This document shows, piece by piece, positions 40,480 through 50,441 of a DNA stretch of 64,000 nt; position 1 is the first letter of the stretch, and every line of letters starts with the position of its first letter. The translations under genes were made by a program, and so were the position numbers. Location: contig NZ_CP026378.1 of NCBI RefSeq assembly GCF_002953215.1, positions 2,028,540 through 2,092,539 of the forward strand. The letters are read 5' to 3'. The notes beneath the pieces were generated by a model. That model was not told where the DNA came from, did no database searches, and worked only from the letters and a program-made list of their open reading frames with translations. Origin of the DNA: Mixta calida (GTDB lineage: Bacteria > Pseudomonadota > Gammaproteobacteria > Enterobacterales > Enterobacteriaceae).

Positions 40480-41025
40480 ATGAGCATTTACGAAACTGAG
40501 CTGGTTATGCTGGATGGCACACGTACCACGCTGGGCCAATGGAAAGGGGATGTGCTGTTGATTGTTAACGTCGCCTCAGAGTGCGGCCTGACGCCGCAGT
40601 ATGAAGAACTGGAAAACCTGCAGCGCGCCTGGAACAAATCCGGCTTTAACGTGCTGGGCTTTCCCTGCAACGCGTTTCTTGGCCAGGAGCCGGGCAGCAA
40701 CGAAGAGATCCAGCAGTTTTGCAGCACCCGTTACGGCGTGACCTTTCCGATGTTCAGCAAAATCGAAGTCAACGGCCCCAACCGGCATCCGCTTTACCAG
40801 CAGCTGATCGCGGCGCGCCCGGAAGCGGTGGAGCCGGAAAACAGCGGCTTCTATGAGCGCATGATAAGCAAAGGTCGGGGGCCGAAAGAGAAGGGCGACA
40901 TCCTGTGGAATTTCGAGAAGTTCCTTGTCGGTCGTGACGGCGAAGTGGTGCAGCGCTTTGCGCCGGATATGACGCCGGAAGATCCGATCGTGATGGAAAG
41001 CATTAAGCTCGCTCTGGCGAAATAG
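40480..41025 (+). CDS. btuE: thioredoxin/glutathione peroxidase BtuE
   Basis: Thiol peroxidase of the glutathione peroxidase family, 181 residues. The peroxidatic Cys is in NVASECGLTPQY, followed by GFPCNAFLGQEPGSNEEI with the conserved Gln, and WNFEKFLVGRDG has the catalytic Trp and Asn. Reduces hydroperoxides and is not needed for B12 transport in E. coli despite its place in btuCED. A longer frame runs upstream into btuC, but the ATG at 40480 fits the family start SIYETELVMLDG. The stop overlaps the btuD start. Confidence 0.96.
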   Translation: MSIYETELVMLDGTRTTLGQWKGDVLLIVNVASECGLTPQYEELENLQRAWNKSGFNVLGFPCNAFLGQEPGSNEEIQQFCSTRYGVTFPMFSKIEVNGPNRHPLYQQLIAARPEAVEPENSGFYERMISKGRGPKEKGDILWNFEKFLVGRDGEVVQRFAPDMTPEDPIVMESIKLALAK

Positions 41026-41774
41026 TGCTGCTCTCAATCGAACAGGCGGCCATCGCCGGCCGCCTGCAACCTTTTAGCGCGCAGGTCGACGGCGGCGAAC
41101 TGATTCATCTGCTTGGGCCTAACGGCGCGGGTAAGAGCACGCTGCTGGCCTTGATTGCCGGGCTGCTGGCGGGCAGGGGCGAAGTGCGTATCGACGGCAG
41201 GCCGCTTGCGACATGGTCGCCAAAGACGCTGGCGCGCCGTCGCGCCTGGCTGCCGCAGCAACAGCCTCAGCCGGGGCAGATGGCTGTGTATCACTATCTG
41301 CGTCAGCATGCGGATGCACAGGAGCCGGAAACGCTGCTGCCGCAGCTTCTGCGCGCTTTTCAGCTGGAGGATAAGCTGACGCGGCCGCTGACCTGGCTTT
41401 CCGGCGGTGAATGGCAGCGCGTCAGGCTGACAGCGGTGCTGCTGCAGGTCTGGCCGCAGCCCGAGCGGCCGCCCACGCTGCTGCTGCTGGATGAACCTTA
41501 TAGCGGACTGGATGTGGCGCAGCAGCGCGCGCTGGACGCCCAGCTGGATGCTTTCTGCAAGGCGGGCGGCGCGGTTATCGCCAGCGGACACGATCTCAAT
41601 CACAGCCTGCGCCACGCGCAGAGCGTCTGGCTGATGCGTCAGGGAAAGGTGGTCAGGCAAGGCAGCGTCGCCGCGGTGATGGAGCCCGCTCTGCTCAGCG
41701 AAGTGTATGGCGTGCTTTTTCGTCAATTACAGGCCGGAGAAGAAAGCTGGCTCATTTCTGAAGAGATGCGCTGA
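41025..41774 (+). CDS. btuD: vitamin B12 ABC transporter ATP-binding protein BtuD
   Basis: ATPase of the cobalamin importer; 249 residues, as in E. coli. Walker A GPNGAGKST near residue 35, the signature LSGGEWQRVRL, Walker B LLLLDEP and the switch His in ASGHDLNH are all present. Starts at GTG overlapping the btuE stop by one base (TAGTG). It completes a permease-ATPase pair; BtuF is not encoded nearby. Confidence 0.97.
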   Translation: MLLSIEQAAIAGRLQPFSAQVDGGELIHLLGPNGAGKSTLLALIAGLLAGRGEVRIDGRPLATWSPKTLARRRAWLPQQQPQPGQMAVYHYLRQHADAQEPETLLPQLLRAFQLEDKLTRPLTWLSGGEWQRVRLTAVLLQVWPQPERPPTLLLLDEPYSGLDVAQQRALDAQLDAFCKAGGAVIASGHDLNHSLRHAQSVWLMRQGKVVRQGSVAAVMEPALLSEVYGVLFRQLQAGEESWLISEEMR

Positions 41775-41846
41775 GGAGATTGCCAGCGCCTGGCATTTAC
41801 CGTTACATTTAGCCCCGTTGCGCTCATATCAGGAAGGACTCAGATT

Positions 41847-42308
41847 ATGCGAATCGGCGTGTTGCTTTTACTCAGTGTGTTACTGGCCGGCTGTAGTCAT
41901 CATGCGCCGCCGCCGGATGCGCGTCTTTCCGACTCGATTACCGTTATCGCCGAGCTTAACGATCAGCTAAACAACTGGCATGGCACGCCTTATCGCTATG
42001 GCGGTATGAGCCGCAGCGGCGTCGACTGTTCCGGCTTTGTTTACCTTACCTTCCGCGATCGCTTTAACCTGCAGCTTCCCCGCACGACGCGCGCTCAAAC
42101 CGATATCGGCACGCGTATCAATAAAGATCAACTGTTGCCCGGCGACCTGGTCTTTTTTAAAACCGGACGCGGCGATAACGGCCTGCACGTGGGCATTTAC
42201 GACACCGATAACCAATTCATTCATGCCTCCACCAGCCAGGGAGTTATTCGTTCCTCGCTGGATAACAGCTACTGGCAAAAAGTATTCTGGCAGGCGCGGA
42301 GAATCTGA
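41847..42308 (+). CDS. nlpC: NlpC/P60 family lipoprotein
   Basis: Predicted murein endopeptidase, 153 residues. The lipobox LLAGC gives a lipid-modified mature Cys at residue 16. Catalytic residues are visible: Cys in SGVDCSGFVYLTF, His in DNGLHVGIYD and a third polar His in QFIHASTS. AGGAAGGACTC precedes the ATG. Follows btuD as in E. coli. Confidence 0.95.
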   Translation: MRIGVLLLLSVLLAGCSHHAPPPDARLSDSITVIAELNDQLNNWHGTPYRYGGMSRSGVDCSGFVYLTFRDRFNLQLPRTTRAQTDIGTRINKDQLLPGDLVFFKTGRGDNGLHVGIYDTDNQFIHASTSQGVIRSSLDNSYWQKVFWQARRI

Positions 42309-42689
42309 CGGCAACGCTTTGAAAAATCAGGGCTCGAATCAGATTTTGCTCATTTAACCGGCGTTTAAAATATGAAATGATATCTGCCAATGAAACGCCG
42401 GGTAAGAATAAAAAATCCGCTTTACTTAAGCAGTTTTTTTTATTTTACCTTAAGTCAGATGGCCCTGAAGAATCACGAAGAATTATCATGACGCTTTACT
42501 GTTTAATGAGATCTTTGTCGCAAAAATATTAGCAGTAATAATGATGATTTTGAGTTATATGCCGTGCGATCAGTGAGTTAACCTGCTGCGCCAAAGAATA
42601 GTTATTGTCGCGTAATATTACTGAATCTATTGATTGTATTAATTCCTTAGTATAGGATGCGCAAATTGCCACTTTTTTATGGCTAAAAA
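42309..42689 (+). other. AT-rich nlpC-ydiV intergenic region
   Basis: 381 bases without a gene. A T8 run near 42427-42435 after a short imperfect hairpin could end nlpC transcripts. A TTGATT and TATAGG pair near 42631-42656 is a possible promoter for ydiV, with poor spacing. The sharp drop in GC is typical of the horizontally variable ydiV region. No small RNA could be identified. Confidence 0.4.
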
Positions 42690-43430
42690 ATGACAACTCT
42701 AAATTTTGCTGATTATTCTATTCACACAGCCTTTAATCCTGTTTATGCATTAAATGGCCGGCTCCTTGCTGTGGATTTACTGTCCAGCTTTATTCATTCT
42801 TCTCATAATGTATCGGTGCCGCAAGATATTTTACTGGCGCAGCTTGATGACGATCAGCGCCTGCTGACGCTGCAGAAGCAGATCACGCTTATCGAGCAAT
42901 ACCATGACTTTTTTATTCAGAATAATATTGCGGTGATATTGAGTCTCGATGAAACGATGGCCCGGACCATTTTATCGAGCGAGTTCCTGTTACGTAAATT
43001 ACGCCCGCTCTCTGCGCTGGAATTAGCGCTTAGTGAAACTTTCCCTGATTTTAAATTGGGCAGGGATAACCCTGTATTAAGCACACTAAGCGATAATTTC
43101 ACATTAACGCTGAATAATTTCGGCGCCGGCAAAGCGCCGGCAAAAGCGGTATATGATAATCTCTTTACGCGCATTAAGCTGGACCGGCATTTTCTGCAAC
43201 AGACACTGAAGCGCGCCTCTTTTAGCGCTATTTTAAAAGCGGTAACGCATCAGATTGGCGATCACTGTCGACAGTTTATTGTACAGGGCGTTGATGACCT
43301 CACTACGCTGGAAAAAGTGGCGCCTTTTCCTTTTTCCGGTCTTCAGGGCGCGCTGTTTCCACCGGTGCCGGAAAATCAGCTGACGACATTAACCGAGCCG
43401 CCGAACGGTTTTTCCGGCGGCCAGTGCTGA
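42690..43430 (+). CDS. ydiV: degenerate EAL-domain anti-FlhDC factor YdiV/RflP
   Basis: 246-residue EAL-like protein without the catalytic EAL motif. It aligns in layout with E. coli Ydi[40 protein letters not shown], and [17 protein letters not shown]. YdiV binds FlhD and reduces flagellar gene expression rather than degrading cyclic-di-GMP. No strong ribosome site precedes the ATG. GC content is lower than its neighbours. Position between nlpC and selO is the E. coli one. Confidence 0.88.
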   Translation: MTTLNFADYSIHTAFNPVYALNGRLLAVDLLSSFIHSSHNVSVPQDILLAQLDDDQRLLTLQKQITLIEQYHDFFIQNNIAVILSLDETMARTILSSEFLLRKLRPLSALELALSETFPDFKLGRDNPVLSTLSDNFTLTLNNFGAGKAPAKAVYDNLFTRIKLDRHFLQQTLKRASFSAILKAVTHQIGDHCRQFIVQGVDDLTTLEKVAPFPFSGLQGALFPPVPENQLTTLTEPPNGFSGGQC

Positions 43431-43506
43431 GAAAGCCACCCGTTTTCCCTGCCTCCCGCGCCACTTAGGGTTACACTTAAACCTTAATGCGGTAAACGGA
43501 GGCAGC

Positions 43507-44946
43507 ATGGAGTTCAATAACACCTGGCATAACGAATTAAGCGGATTTTATACCGCGCTGAATCCCACTCCGCTCGCTAATGCGCGCCTGCTTTATCATA
43601 GCGAGGCGCTGGCGCGTGAACTGGAGCTGGACGACAGCTGGTTCACGCCGGAGAAGCAGGGCGTCTGGAGCGGCGAAACGCTGCTGCCCGGCATGCAGCC
43701 GCTGGCGCAGGTCTACAGCGGACATCAGTTCGGCGTCTGGGCCGGACAGTTGGGCGACGGGCGCGGCATTCTGTTGGGCGAACAGCAGCTCAGCGACGGA
43801 CGGAAATTTGACTGGCATCTGAAGGGCGCAGGCCTGACGCCTTATTCACGCATGGGCGACGGACGCGCCGTGCTGCGCTCGACCATCCGCGAGTTTCTCG
43901 CTTCCGAGGCGCTGCACTATCTTGGCATTCCCACCAGCCGGGCGTTGACTATCGTCGTCAGCGATGAGCCTGTTTATCGTGAAACCAAAGAGCGCGGCGC
44001 GATGCTGCTGCGCGTGGCGGAAAGCCATGCGCGCTTCGGCCATTTTGAACACTTTTTCTATAACGGCCAGCCGGAAAAAGTGCGTCAGCTGGCGGATTAC
44101 ATGATTCGTCATCACTGGCCCGCGCTGGAGCAAGAAGCGGACCGCTATCTTCTCTGGTTTACCGATGTGGTGGAGCGCACTGCGCGGCTTATCGCCGCCT
44201 GGCAAAGCGTCGGCTTCGCGCATGGCGTTATGAATACCGATAATATGTCGGTGCTGGGCATGACGCTCGATTACGGCCCCTACGGCTTTCTCGATGAATA
44301 TCAGCCGGGCTATATCTGCAACCACTCCGATTATCAGGGGCGTTACGCCTTCGACAATCAGCCGATGATCGGCCTGTGGAACCTTAACCGCCTGGCGCAT
44401 GCGTTATCCGATCTATTAACTACCGAACAGCTTAAGCAGGCGTTAGGCCATTACGAGCCCGCGCTGATGGCGGCCTGGGGCGAGAAGATGCGCGCTAAAC
44501 TGGGCTTCCTGACGCCGCAGCAGGAGGATAACGAACTTCTGACCGGCCTGCTGGCGTTAATGAGTCAGGAGGGCAGCGACTATACCCACACCTTCCGCAT
44601 GCTCAGCGAGGTACAGCAGCGGGAGAGCCGTTCGCCGCTGCGCGACGAATTTATCGATCGTGACGCGTTTGACGCCTGGTTCCAGCGCTATCAGCAGCGC
44701 CTGCTGAAAGATGAAAGCAGCGACGAGACGCGCCAGCGGCAGATGAAGGCTGCGAATCCAGCGGTGATTTTGCGTAACTACCTGGCGCAGCAGGCGATTG
44801 AAGGCGCGGAGCAGGGCGATATCAGCATGCTGAAGCATCTGCATCAGGCGCTTTCAAATCCCTTCAGCGATGCGCCTGAATTTGCCGACTTCACGAAGCG
44901 TCCGCCGGACTGGAGTAAAAAAATCTCGGTGAGCTGCTCTAGCTAA
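43507..44946 (+). CDS. selO: protein adenylyltransferase SelO
   Basis: Pseudokinase-fold enzyme (YdiU) that AMPylates proteins during oxidative stress. The product has 479 residues. Signatures are [54 protein letters not shown] and [11 protein letters not shown]. The C-terminus ends SVSCSS, with the Cys that replaces the selenocysteine of animal homologues. GGAGG precedes the ATG. Single-gene unit with a bidirectional terminator shared with aroH. Confidence 0.96.
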   Translation: MEFNNTWHNELSGFYTALNPTPLANARLLYHSEALARELELDDSWFTPEKQGVWSGETLLPGMQPLAQVYSGHQFGVWAGQLGDGRGILLGEQQLSDGRKFDWHLKGAGLTPYSRMGDGRAVLRSTIREFLASEALHYLGIPTSRALTIVVSDEPVYRETKERGAMLLRVAESHARFGHFEHFFYNGQPEKVRQLADYMIRHHWPALEQEADRYLLWFTDVVERTARLIAAWQSVGFAHGVMNTDNMSVLGMTLDYGPYGFLDEYQPGYICNHSDYQGRYAFDNQPMIGLWNLNRLAHALSDLLTTEQLKQALGHYEPALMAAWGEKMRAKLGFLTPQQEDNELLTGLLALMSQEGSDYTHTFRMLSEVQQRESRSPLRDEFIDRDAFDAWFQRYQQRLLKDESSDETRQRQMKAANPAVILRNYLAQQAIEGAEQGDISMLKHLHQALSNPFSDAPEFADFTKRPPDWSKKISVSCSS

Positions 44947-44984
44947 GCCGCGCTTCTGCGCAGCGTAAGGCACGAGCGTGACGC

Positions 44985-45013
44985 AAAAAAGCCGGTCAGC
45001 GACCGGCTTTTTT
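44985..45013. terminator. bidirectional terminator between selO and aroH
   Basis: AAAAAAGCCGGTC and GACCGGCTTTTTT pair around AGC, giving T-runs on both strands between convergent genes. Confidence 0.92.
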
Positions 45014-45090
45014 ATTCTGCGCGTTACGCGGCATCCGACAAGGATTCGCCTTTTACAGGACGCGCGTCCACAGCAAACGGCGGCTCGCCG

Positions 45091-46137
45091 TCAGAAACGG
45101 CTGTCGACCGCGTCAGCCAGCAGTGCCAGCACGGCTTCGCTGTCTTCCCAGCCGAGGCAGGGATCGGTAATCGACTGACCATAGTTCAGCGGTTGTCCGC
45201 TGACTACCGGCTGGTTGCCTTCCTGCAAAAAGCTTTCAATCATCACGCCGCCGATAGCGCGCGATCCGTCGCGGATCTGCTGCGCCACTGACGTCGCTAC
45301 GTCGCGCTGGCGGCGGTGCTGCTTCAGGCAGTTGCCGTGGCTGAAATCGACTACCAGCTGTTCAGGCAGACCGAATTCGCGCAGGCTGGCCACCGCCGCG
45401 GCGATATCCTGCGGATGGTAGTTCGGTGTTTTGCCGCCGCGCATAATAATGTGGCCGGACGGGTTGCCGCTGGTCTGATAGATGGTCATCTGCCCGTTTT
45501 TATCCGGCGACAGGAACATATGGCTGACCCTGGCGGCGCGGATCGCGTCGACAGCGATGCGCGTATTGCCGTCGGTGCCGTTTTTGAACCCGACCGGACA
45601 GGAGAGCGCCGAGGCCATTTCACGGTGGATCTGACTTTCAGTGGTGCGGGCGCCGATTGCGCCCCAGCTGATTAAATCGGCAATAAACTGGCCGATCACC
45701 ATATCGAGAAACTCCGTCGCCGTCGGCAGGCCGAGCGCGTTAATATCGAGCAGCAGCTTGCGCGCAATGCCCAGGCCGTCATTAACGCGGAATGAACCAT
45801 CGAGGCCGGGATCGGAAATCAGTCCCTTCCAGCCCACTACGGTGCGCGGTTTTTCGAAATAGGTGCGCATGACGATTTCCAGCCGGGAGTGATATTTGTC
45901 ATGCAGAGCTTTGAGTCGGGCGGCGTAATCGAGCGCGGCGCGCGGGTCATGCAGCGAGCAGGGGCCGATTATCACCAGCAAACGCGGATCGTCGCCAGCC
46001 AGAATGCGCGCGATGCGCTGGCGGGCAGCGGTAACGTTTTCAACGATGCTATTTGTAATTGGGTATTGCTGCGCCAGCGCGGCAGGCGTCACCAGGCTAT
46101 CGATGCGCGCGGTGCGCAGTTCGTCAGTTTTGTTCAT
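45091..46137 (-). CDS. aroH: Trp-type DAHP synthase AroH
   Basis: Condenses phosphoenolpyruvate and erythrose 4-phosphate to DAHP, entry step of aromatic biosynthesis. The product has 348 residues, exactly E. coli AroH length. LLVIIGPCSLHDPRAALDYA, MRTYFEKPRTVVGWKG and the SGNPSGHIIMRGG stretch are diagnostic of class I DAHP synthases. A frame runs 69 bases farther upstream, but the ATG at 46137 fits family length. The paralogue assignment (AroH rather than AroF/G) rests mainly on location next to ppsR/ppsA. No TrpR operator is visible upstream. Confidence 0.93.
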   Translation of the reverse strand: MNKTDELRTARIDSLVTPAALAQQYPITNSIVENVTAARQRIARILAGDDPRLLVIIGPCSLHDPRAALDYAARLKALHDKYHSRLEIVMRTYFEKPRTVVGWKGLISDPGLDGSFRVNDGLGIARKLLLDINALGLPTATEFLDMVIGQFIADLISWGAIGARTTESQIHREMASALSCPVGFKNGTDGNTRIAVDAIRAARVSHMFLSPDKNGQMTIYQTSGNPSGHIIMRGGKTPNYHPQDIAAAVASLREFGLPEQLVVDFSHGNCLKQHRRQRDVATSVAQQIRDGSRAIGGVMIESFLQEGNQPVVSGQPLNYGQSITDPCLGWEDSEAVLALLADAVDSRF

Positions 46138-46181
46138 TGCTGTCTCGGAAATTTGTCTTCGCAGCGGCTGAAGTGCCGGGA

Positions 46182-46197
46182 AGTGATGACGATCACA
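46182..46197 (-). promoter_or_regulatory. CRP-like site upstream of aroH
   Basis: TGTGATCGTCATCACT on the minus strand has the TGTGA-N6-TCACA form with one mismatch, 45 bases before aroH. Found by eye; binding is not shown. Confidence 0.35.
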
Positions 46198-46329
46198 ATA
46201 AACCAATCAGCCGTAAATTCAACCGCCTGTAAGAGGTAAAAGGCGCCGCGCCCCTGGGTTATCGCAACGGCGAAGGCAGCTGAACGCGCGTAGCCAGCGC
46301 TCCGATCGCCTTCGCCGCCCGCGCAGGGG

Positions 46330-47157
46330 TTAATACATGCGACGGGTGAGCCCCATAATGTCGAGAATCTTGGTGGCGATCTCCTCAACCGAATAGTTAG
46401 TGCTGTTGAGATAGCGGATCTGATGGGAGCGAAACAGCGCCTCTACTTCACCCACTTCCAGCCGACACTGGCGCATGGAGGCGTAGCGACTATTTTCCGC
46501 GCGCTCCTGGCGAATCGCCGCCAGCCGTTCAGGATCGATGGTTAAGCCAAACAGCTTGTGCTGATGAGGTTTAAGCGCTGGCGGCAGCTTCAGGTTATCC
46601 ATATCATCGGCGATAAAAGGGTAGTTAGCGGCGCGTATGCCGAACTGCATCGCCAGATAGAGGCTGGTGGGCGTTTTACCGCAGCGGGAGACGCCCAGTA
46701 AAATCACCTGCGCCTCATCCAGGCCGCGCAGAGAAATGCCGTCATCGTGCGCCAGGGTGTAATCGATCGCTGCGATGCGCGCGTCATATTTGCCGAGATT
46801 GCTGGCGGTGAGACCGTGGGTGCGGTGAGCGACCGGCGCAGGCGCCATGCCCAACTCCTGCTGCAAAGGCGCGACCAGCGCCTGAACGATATCCTGACAA
46901 AAGCCGTCGCTTTGTAAAATCACTTCGCGCACTTCCGGTTGCACGATAGAAAAAAAGACCAGCGGCCGTACTCCGCTTTGTTGATAAATAGCATTGATTT
47001 GCGCTTTTACCGCCTGGGCGCGCTGCACATTTTCCACAAAGGGCAGGGTAAAACTGTTGGTGGCGACCGGAAACTGCGACAGCACCGCATGGCCCAGCAC
47101 CTCGGCCGTAATAGCGGTTCCATCGGAAATACAAAAAACGCTGCGTTCTGCCGTCAT
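46330..47157 (-). CDS. ppsR: PEP synthase regulatory protein (kinase/pyrophosphorylase)
   Basis: Bifunctional DUF299 enzyme that inactivates PpsA by ADP-dependent phosphorylation of a Thr and reactivates it by pyrophosphorolysis. The product has 275 residues. [20 protein letters not shown] opens the protein, and the P-loop-like [19 protein letters not shown] lies near residue 152. AGAGAGAATAAAC precedes the ATG. Divergent from its target gene ppsA, as in E. coli. Confidence 0.96.
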   Translation of the reverse strand: MTAERSVFCISDGTAITAEVLGHAVLSQFPVATNSFTLPFVENVQRAQAVKAQINAIYQQSGVRPLVFFSIVQPEVREVILQSDGFCQDIVQALVAPLQQELGMAPAPVAHRTHGLTASNLGKYDARIAAIDYTLAHDDGISLRGLDEAQVILLGVSRCGKTPTSLYLAMQFGIRAANYPFIADDMDNLKLPPALKPHQHKLFGLTIDPERLAAIRQERAENSRYASMRQCRLEVGEVEALFRSHQIRYLNSTNYSVEEIATKILDIMGLTRRMY

Positions 47158-47642
47158 GTTTATTCTCTCTTATGCAGGATGCGTTGAGCCTGGCGGATAA
47201 CGCCAAAGAAGGCAATCGGCAATCTCCTGACCTGATAAAATTAAAGTTTCATTAATAATTAATTTGAATGTTATGTTTTCAGAAAACTCCGCTGCTGTTA
47301 AAACTGAATAAATAAATGAAATGGCGTTTCTGATTTAATTTATTTTCTTCTTTTTACGTCATTGAAAAAAGTAAAAATAGCAGCGATTCGTTGCGCAACA
47401 AAATAAACCAGGTAAAACGCTTACATTAATTTAATCTCATGATTTTAAATGAATTTAATAAAATTATTTTTGTTGCGCAAAAGCCGATAAGCGGACGGAG
47501 TTTTCTTAAAATAGTTTTTTTCACCTGCTTGAACGATTCAACACTTTCGCTTTTGCGGTGCGCTGTGCCAGGCTGAATAGGCGTTATAAGCGCATTTTTT
47601 TGTTCCTTGTGCCCCCTAAATCACGATAAAAGGATTGCCTCA
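47158..47642. promoter_or_regulatory. ppsR-ppsA divergent regulatory region
   Basis: 485 bases, strongly AT-rich from 47230 to 47520, with no gene. It must carry both promoters; the only recognised site is the Cra operator near its ppsA end. Confidence 0.55.
47527..47540 (-). promoter_or_regulatory. Cra (FruR) operator of ppsA
   Basis: TGAATCGTTCAAGC on the minus strand fits the Cra consensus (TGAAWCGNTNNA) and equals the known E. coli ppsA site as recalled. It lies 103 bases before ppsA, where Cra activates gluconeogenic transcription. Confidence 0.75.
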
Positions 47643-50015
47643 ATGTCCGATAAAGAAATGCCGCTAGTGCTCTGGTACAGCCAGTTAGGCATGAACGATG
47701 TTGATCGCGTGGGAGGAAAGAACGCCTCTCTCGGTGAAATGATTACTAACCTGTCGTCGCTCGGCGTATCCGTTCCTGACGGTTTTGCGACAACCGCTGA
47801 TGCATTCAATCTATTTCTCGATCAAAGCGGCGTTAACCAGCGTATCTATACCTTGCTGGATCAGACCGATATTGATGATGTGGACGCGCTGGCGAAAGCG
47901 GGCAAACAGATCCGGGAGTGGATTGTCGAAACGCCTTTTCAGCCTGAGCTGGAAGAGGCGATCCGCGAGGCGTATGAGCAGCTGTCGGCGGATGACGCTG
48001 ACGCTTCTTTCGCCGTGCGCTCGTCGGCCACGGCGGAAGATATGCCTGACGCCTCCTTCGCGGGTCAGCAGGAGACCTTCCTTAACGTACAGGGCTTTGA
48101 TGCGGTGCTGGTGGCGTTGAAGCATGTTTACGCCTCACTGTTTAACGACCGCGCTATCTCCTATCGCGTGCATCAGGGTTATGACCATCGCGGCGTGGCG
48201 CTTTCCGCTGGCGTACAGCGTATGGTGCGCTCCGATCAGGCCTCCTCCGGCGTGATGTTCACTATCGATACCGAATCGGGATTCGATCAGGTGGTATTTA
48301 TTACCGCCGCCTGGGGACTGGGTGAAATGGTGGTGCAGGGGGCGGTCAACCCTGACGAGTTTTATGTACACAAGCCGACATTGCAGGCAAACCGTCCGGC
48401 TATTGTGCGCCGCAATATGGGTTCCAAGAAGATCCGCATGGTTTATGCCGATTCGCAGGCGCACGGCGAACAGGTAAAAATCGAAGATGTGCCGACGGAA
48501 GATCGCGATCGCTTCTGCCTCAGCGATGAAGAAGTGCAGGCGCTGGCGCGGCAGGCGGTGCAAATCGAACAGCATTACAAGCGCCCGATGGATATCGAGT
48601 GGGCGAAAGATGGACATACCGGCAAACTCTATATCGTTCAGGCGCGTCCCGAAACCGTCCGCTCTAACGGTCAGGTGATGGAGCGTTACACGTTGCAGGG
48701 CAAGGGCAGCGTCGTAGTGGAAGGCCGCGCCATCGGTCACCGTATCGGCGCGGGCGAAGTAAAAGTCATCCACGACATCAGCGAAATGAATCGCATCCAG
48801 AAAGGGGACGTGTTGGTCACCGATATGACCGATCCGGACTGGGAGCCGATCATGAAGAAAGCGGCGGCGATCGTTACCAACCGCGGCGGACGTACCTGCC
48901 ATGCGGCGATCATCGCCCGCGAGCTGGGGATCCCGGCAGTGGTTGGCTGCGGCGACGCGACCGATCGCCTGCAGGATGGGCATAAAGTCACGGTCTCCTG
49001 CGCTGAAGGGGACACCGGCTATGTCTATGACGACCTGCTCGATTTCGATATAAAAAGCTCGCAGGTTGATGAAATGCCGGCGCTGCCGCTGAAGATTATG
49101 ATGAACGTCGGCAACCCGGACCGCGCTTTTGATTTCGCCTGTCTGCCGAATGAAGGGGTGGGCCTTGCGCGGCTGGAGTTTATTATCAACCGTATGATCG
49201 GCGTGCATCCCAAAGCGCTGCTGGAATTCGATCAGCAGACGCCGGAACTGCAACAGCAGATCCGCGAGCTGATGAAAGGCTTTGACGATCCGGTGGAGTT
49301 CTATATCGGCCGCCTGACGGAAGGGATTGCGACGCTGGGTGCGGCGTTTGCGCCGAAGCGCGTGATTGTGCGCCTCTCCGACTTCAAATCCAACGAATAT
49401 GCCAACCTGGTGGGCGGTGAACGCTACGAGCCGGAAGAGGAGAACCCGATGCTCGGCTTCCGCGGCGCCGGTCGCTACGTAGCGGATCGCTTCCGCGACT
49501 GTTTCGCGCTGGAGTGCGAAGCGGTGAAGCGCGTGCGTAATGAGATGGGGCTGACCAACGTCGAAATCATGATTCCGTTTGTGCGCACCGTAGCGCAGGC
49601 GGAGGCAGTGATCGAGGAGCTGGCGCGTCAGGGTCTGAAGCGTGGCGAGGATGGCCTGAAAATCATTATGATGTGCGAAATCCCGTCCAATGCGCTGCTG
49701 GCGGAGCAGTTCCTTGAACACTTTGACGGCTTCTCTATCGGTTCGAATGATATGACTCAGCTGGCGCTGGGGCTGGACCGCGACTCCGGCGTGGTGTCTG
49801 AACTCTTTGACGAACGTAACGAGGCGGTCAAAGCGCTGCTGTCCATGGCGATTCGCGCCGCTAAAAAGCAGGGCAAATATGTCGGCATCTGCGGTCAGGG
49901 TCCATCCGATCATCAGGACTTCGCCGCCTGGTTGATGGAGGAGGGCATTGACAGCCTGTCGCTTAACCCGGACACCGTTGTTCAAACCTGGCTGAGCCTG
50001 GCAGAGATAAAGTAA
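47643..50015 (+). CDS. ppsA: phosphoenolpyruvate synthase
   Basis: Converts pyruvate and ATP to PEP, AMP and phosphate for gluconeogenesis. The 790-residue product has an ATP-grasp nucleotide-binding domain (residues 1-340), the swivelling phosphohistidine domain with [18 protein letters not shown] (catalytic His) and a C-terminal TIM-barrel PEP domain with the catalytic Cys in [10 protein letters not shown]. The regulatory Thr next to the catalytic His is present (RTCHA), consistent with PpsR control. The ATG at 47643 behind AAAGGA is preferred over an upstream in-frame codon, giving the family start. Confidence 0.97.
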   Translation: MSDKEMPLVLWYSQLGMNDVDRVGGKNASLGEMITNLSSLGVSVPDGFATTADAFNLFLDQSGVNQRIYTLLDQTDIDDVDALAKAGKQIREWIVETPFQPELEEAIREAYEQLSADDADASFAVRSSATAEDMPDASFAGQQETFLNVQGFDAVLVALKHVYASLFNDRAISYRVHQGYDHRGVALSAGVQRMVRSDQASSGVMFTIDTESGFDQVVFITAAWGLGEMVVQGAVNPDEFYVHKPTLQANRPAIVRRNMGSKKIRMVYADSQAHGEQVKIEDVPTEDRDRFCLSDEEVQALARQAVQIEQHYKRPMDIEWAKDGHTGKLYIVQARPETVRSNGQVMERYTLQGKGSVVVEGRAIGHRIGAGEVKVIHDISEMNRIQKGDVLVTDMTDPDWEPIMKKAAAIVTNRGGRTCHAAIIARELGIPAVVGCGDATDRLQDGHKVTVSCAEGDTGYVYDDLLDFDIKSSQVDEMPALPLKIMMNVGNPDRAFDFACLPNEGVGLARLEFIINRMIGVHPKALLEFDQQTPELQQQIRELMKGFDDPVEFYIGRLTEGIATLGAAFAPKRVIVRLSDFKSNEYANLVGGERYEPEEENPMLGFRGAGRYVADRFRDCFALECEAVKRVRNEMGLTNVEIMIPFVRTVAQAEAVIEELARQGLKRGEDGLKIIMMCEIPSNALLAEQFLEHFDGFSIGSNDMTQLALGLDRDSGVVSELFDERNEAVKALLSMAIRAAKKQGKYVGICGQGPSDHQDFAAWLMEEGIDSLSLNPDTVVQTWLSLAEIK

Positions 50016-50044
50016 AACATCCCTTACTAATGTAACTTAATGAT

Positions 50045-50069
50045 AAAGGCCGGAATTTCCGGCCTTTTT
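50045..50069 (+). terminator. intrinsic terminator of ppsA
   Basis: AAAGGCCGGA and TCCGGCCTTT pair perfectly around three bases and are followed by TT. Confidence 0.9.
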
Positions 50070-50083
50070 GTTGGGCGTCAGAC

Positions 50084-50191
50084 AAAAAAAAAGCCCATCA
50101 CATGGGATGGGCAAAGACTACACACAGCAATTCTTCACTTTACTCAGGGGAAAAAGGTTGTTTAAAAATCAGAGGTTTGATCCTAAACATG
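50084..50191 (-). ncRNA. rprA: RprA small RNA
   Basis: Hfq-dependent small RNA that activates rpoS translation in E. coli. The minus strand contains the conserved CCCCTGAGT followed by AATTGCTGTGTGTAGTCTTT and a GCCCATC/GATGGGC terminator ending in nine T. Location between ppsA and ydiK is the E. coli one. A TACTAT -10 at 50198-50203 puts the 5' end near 50191, giving about 108 nucleotides, the E. coli size. The first half is diverged from E. coli while the 3' half is almost unchanged. Start point is inferred. Confidence 0.88.
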
Positions 50192-50226
50192 GCACTCATA
50201 GTATTCAGCAAAGGGTTAGCCGTCTT

Positions 50227-50240
50227 TAAGAATCCTCTTA
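50227..50240 (-). promoter_or_regulatory. RcsB box of rprA
   Basis: TAAGAGGATTCTTA resembles the RcsAB consensus (TAAGAATATTCCTA) and lies just upstream of the -35 position for the TACTAT -10. rprA is a classic RcsB target. The 50241-50401 region behind it has no recognised gene. Confidence 0.72.
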
Positions 50241-50401
50241 TTAGTTAACGACTCATAATATTTTGTGAGGCTTAAGCCGCTCTTTCAGCGAAAAAACTGT
50301 GGCGTATGTAATCAATTTCGCGCTGGCACTACCTAAAAAGATACAGGTAGCAAAGGAAAGTTAAATATCTTTAATAAGAAATTTTATGGCGGCAAGAGGG
50401 A

Positions 50402-50429
50402 AAAAGGCCGAACGGCGAGCGCCGTCCGG
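50402..50429 (-). terminator. intrinsic terminator of ydiK
   Basis: CCGGACGGCG and CGCCGTTCGG form a hairpin with one wobble, followed by CCTTTTTCCC on the minus strand. Confidence 0.75.
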
Positions 50430-50441
50430 CAGCAGGATTGA

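Noticed and set aside
42309-42689. Possible small RNA in the AT-rich gap before ydiV
   Set aside because: No sequence resembling a known RNA, and no strong hairpin plus T-run with a matching promoter.
48135-49985. 616-codon open frame antisense to ppsA
   Set aside because: It mirrors the conserved ppsA reading frame in high-GC sequence, has no ribosome site, and its translation resembles no protein family.
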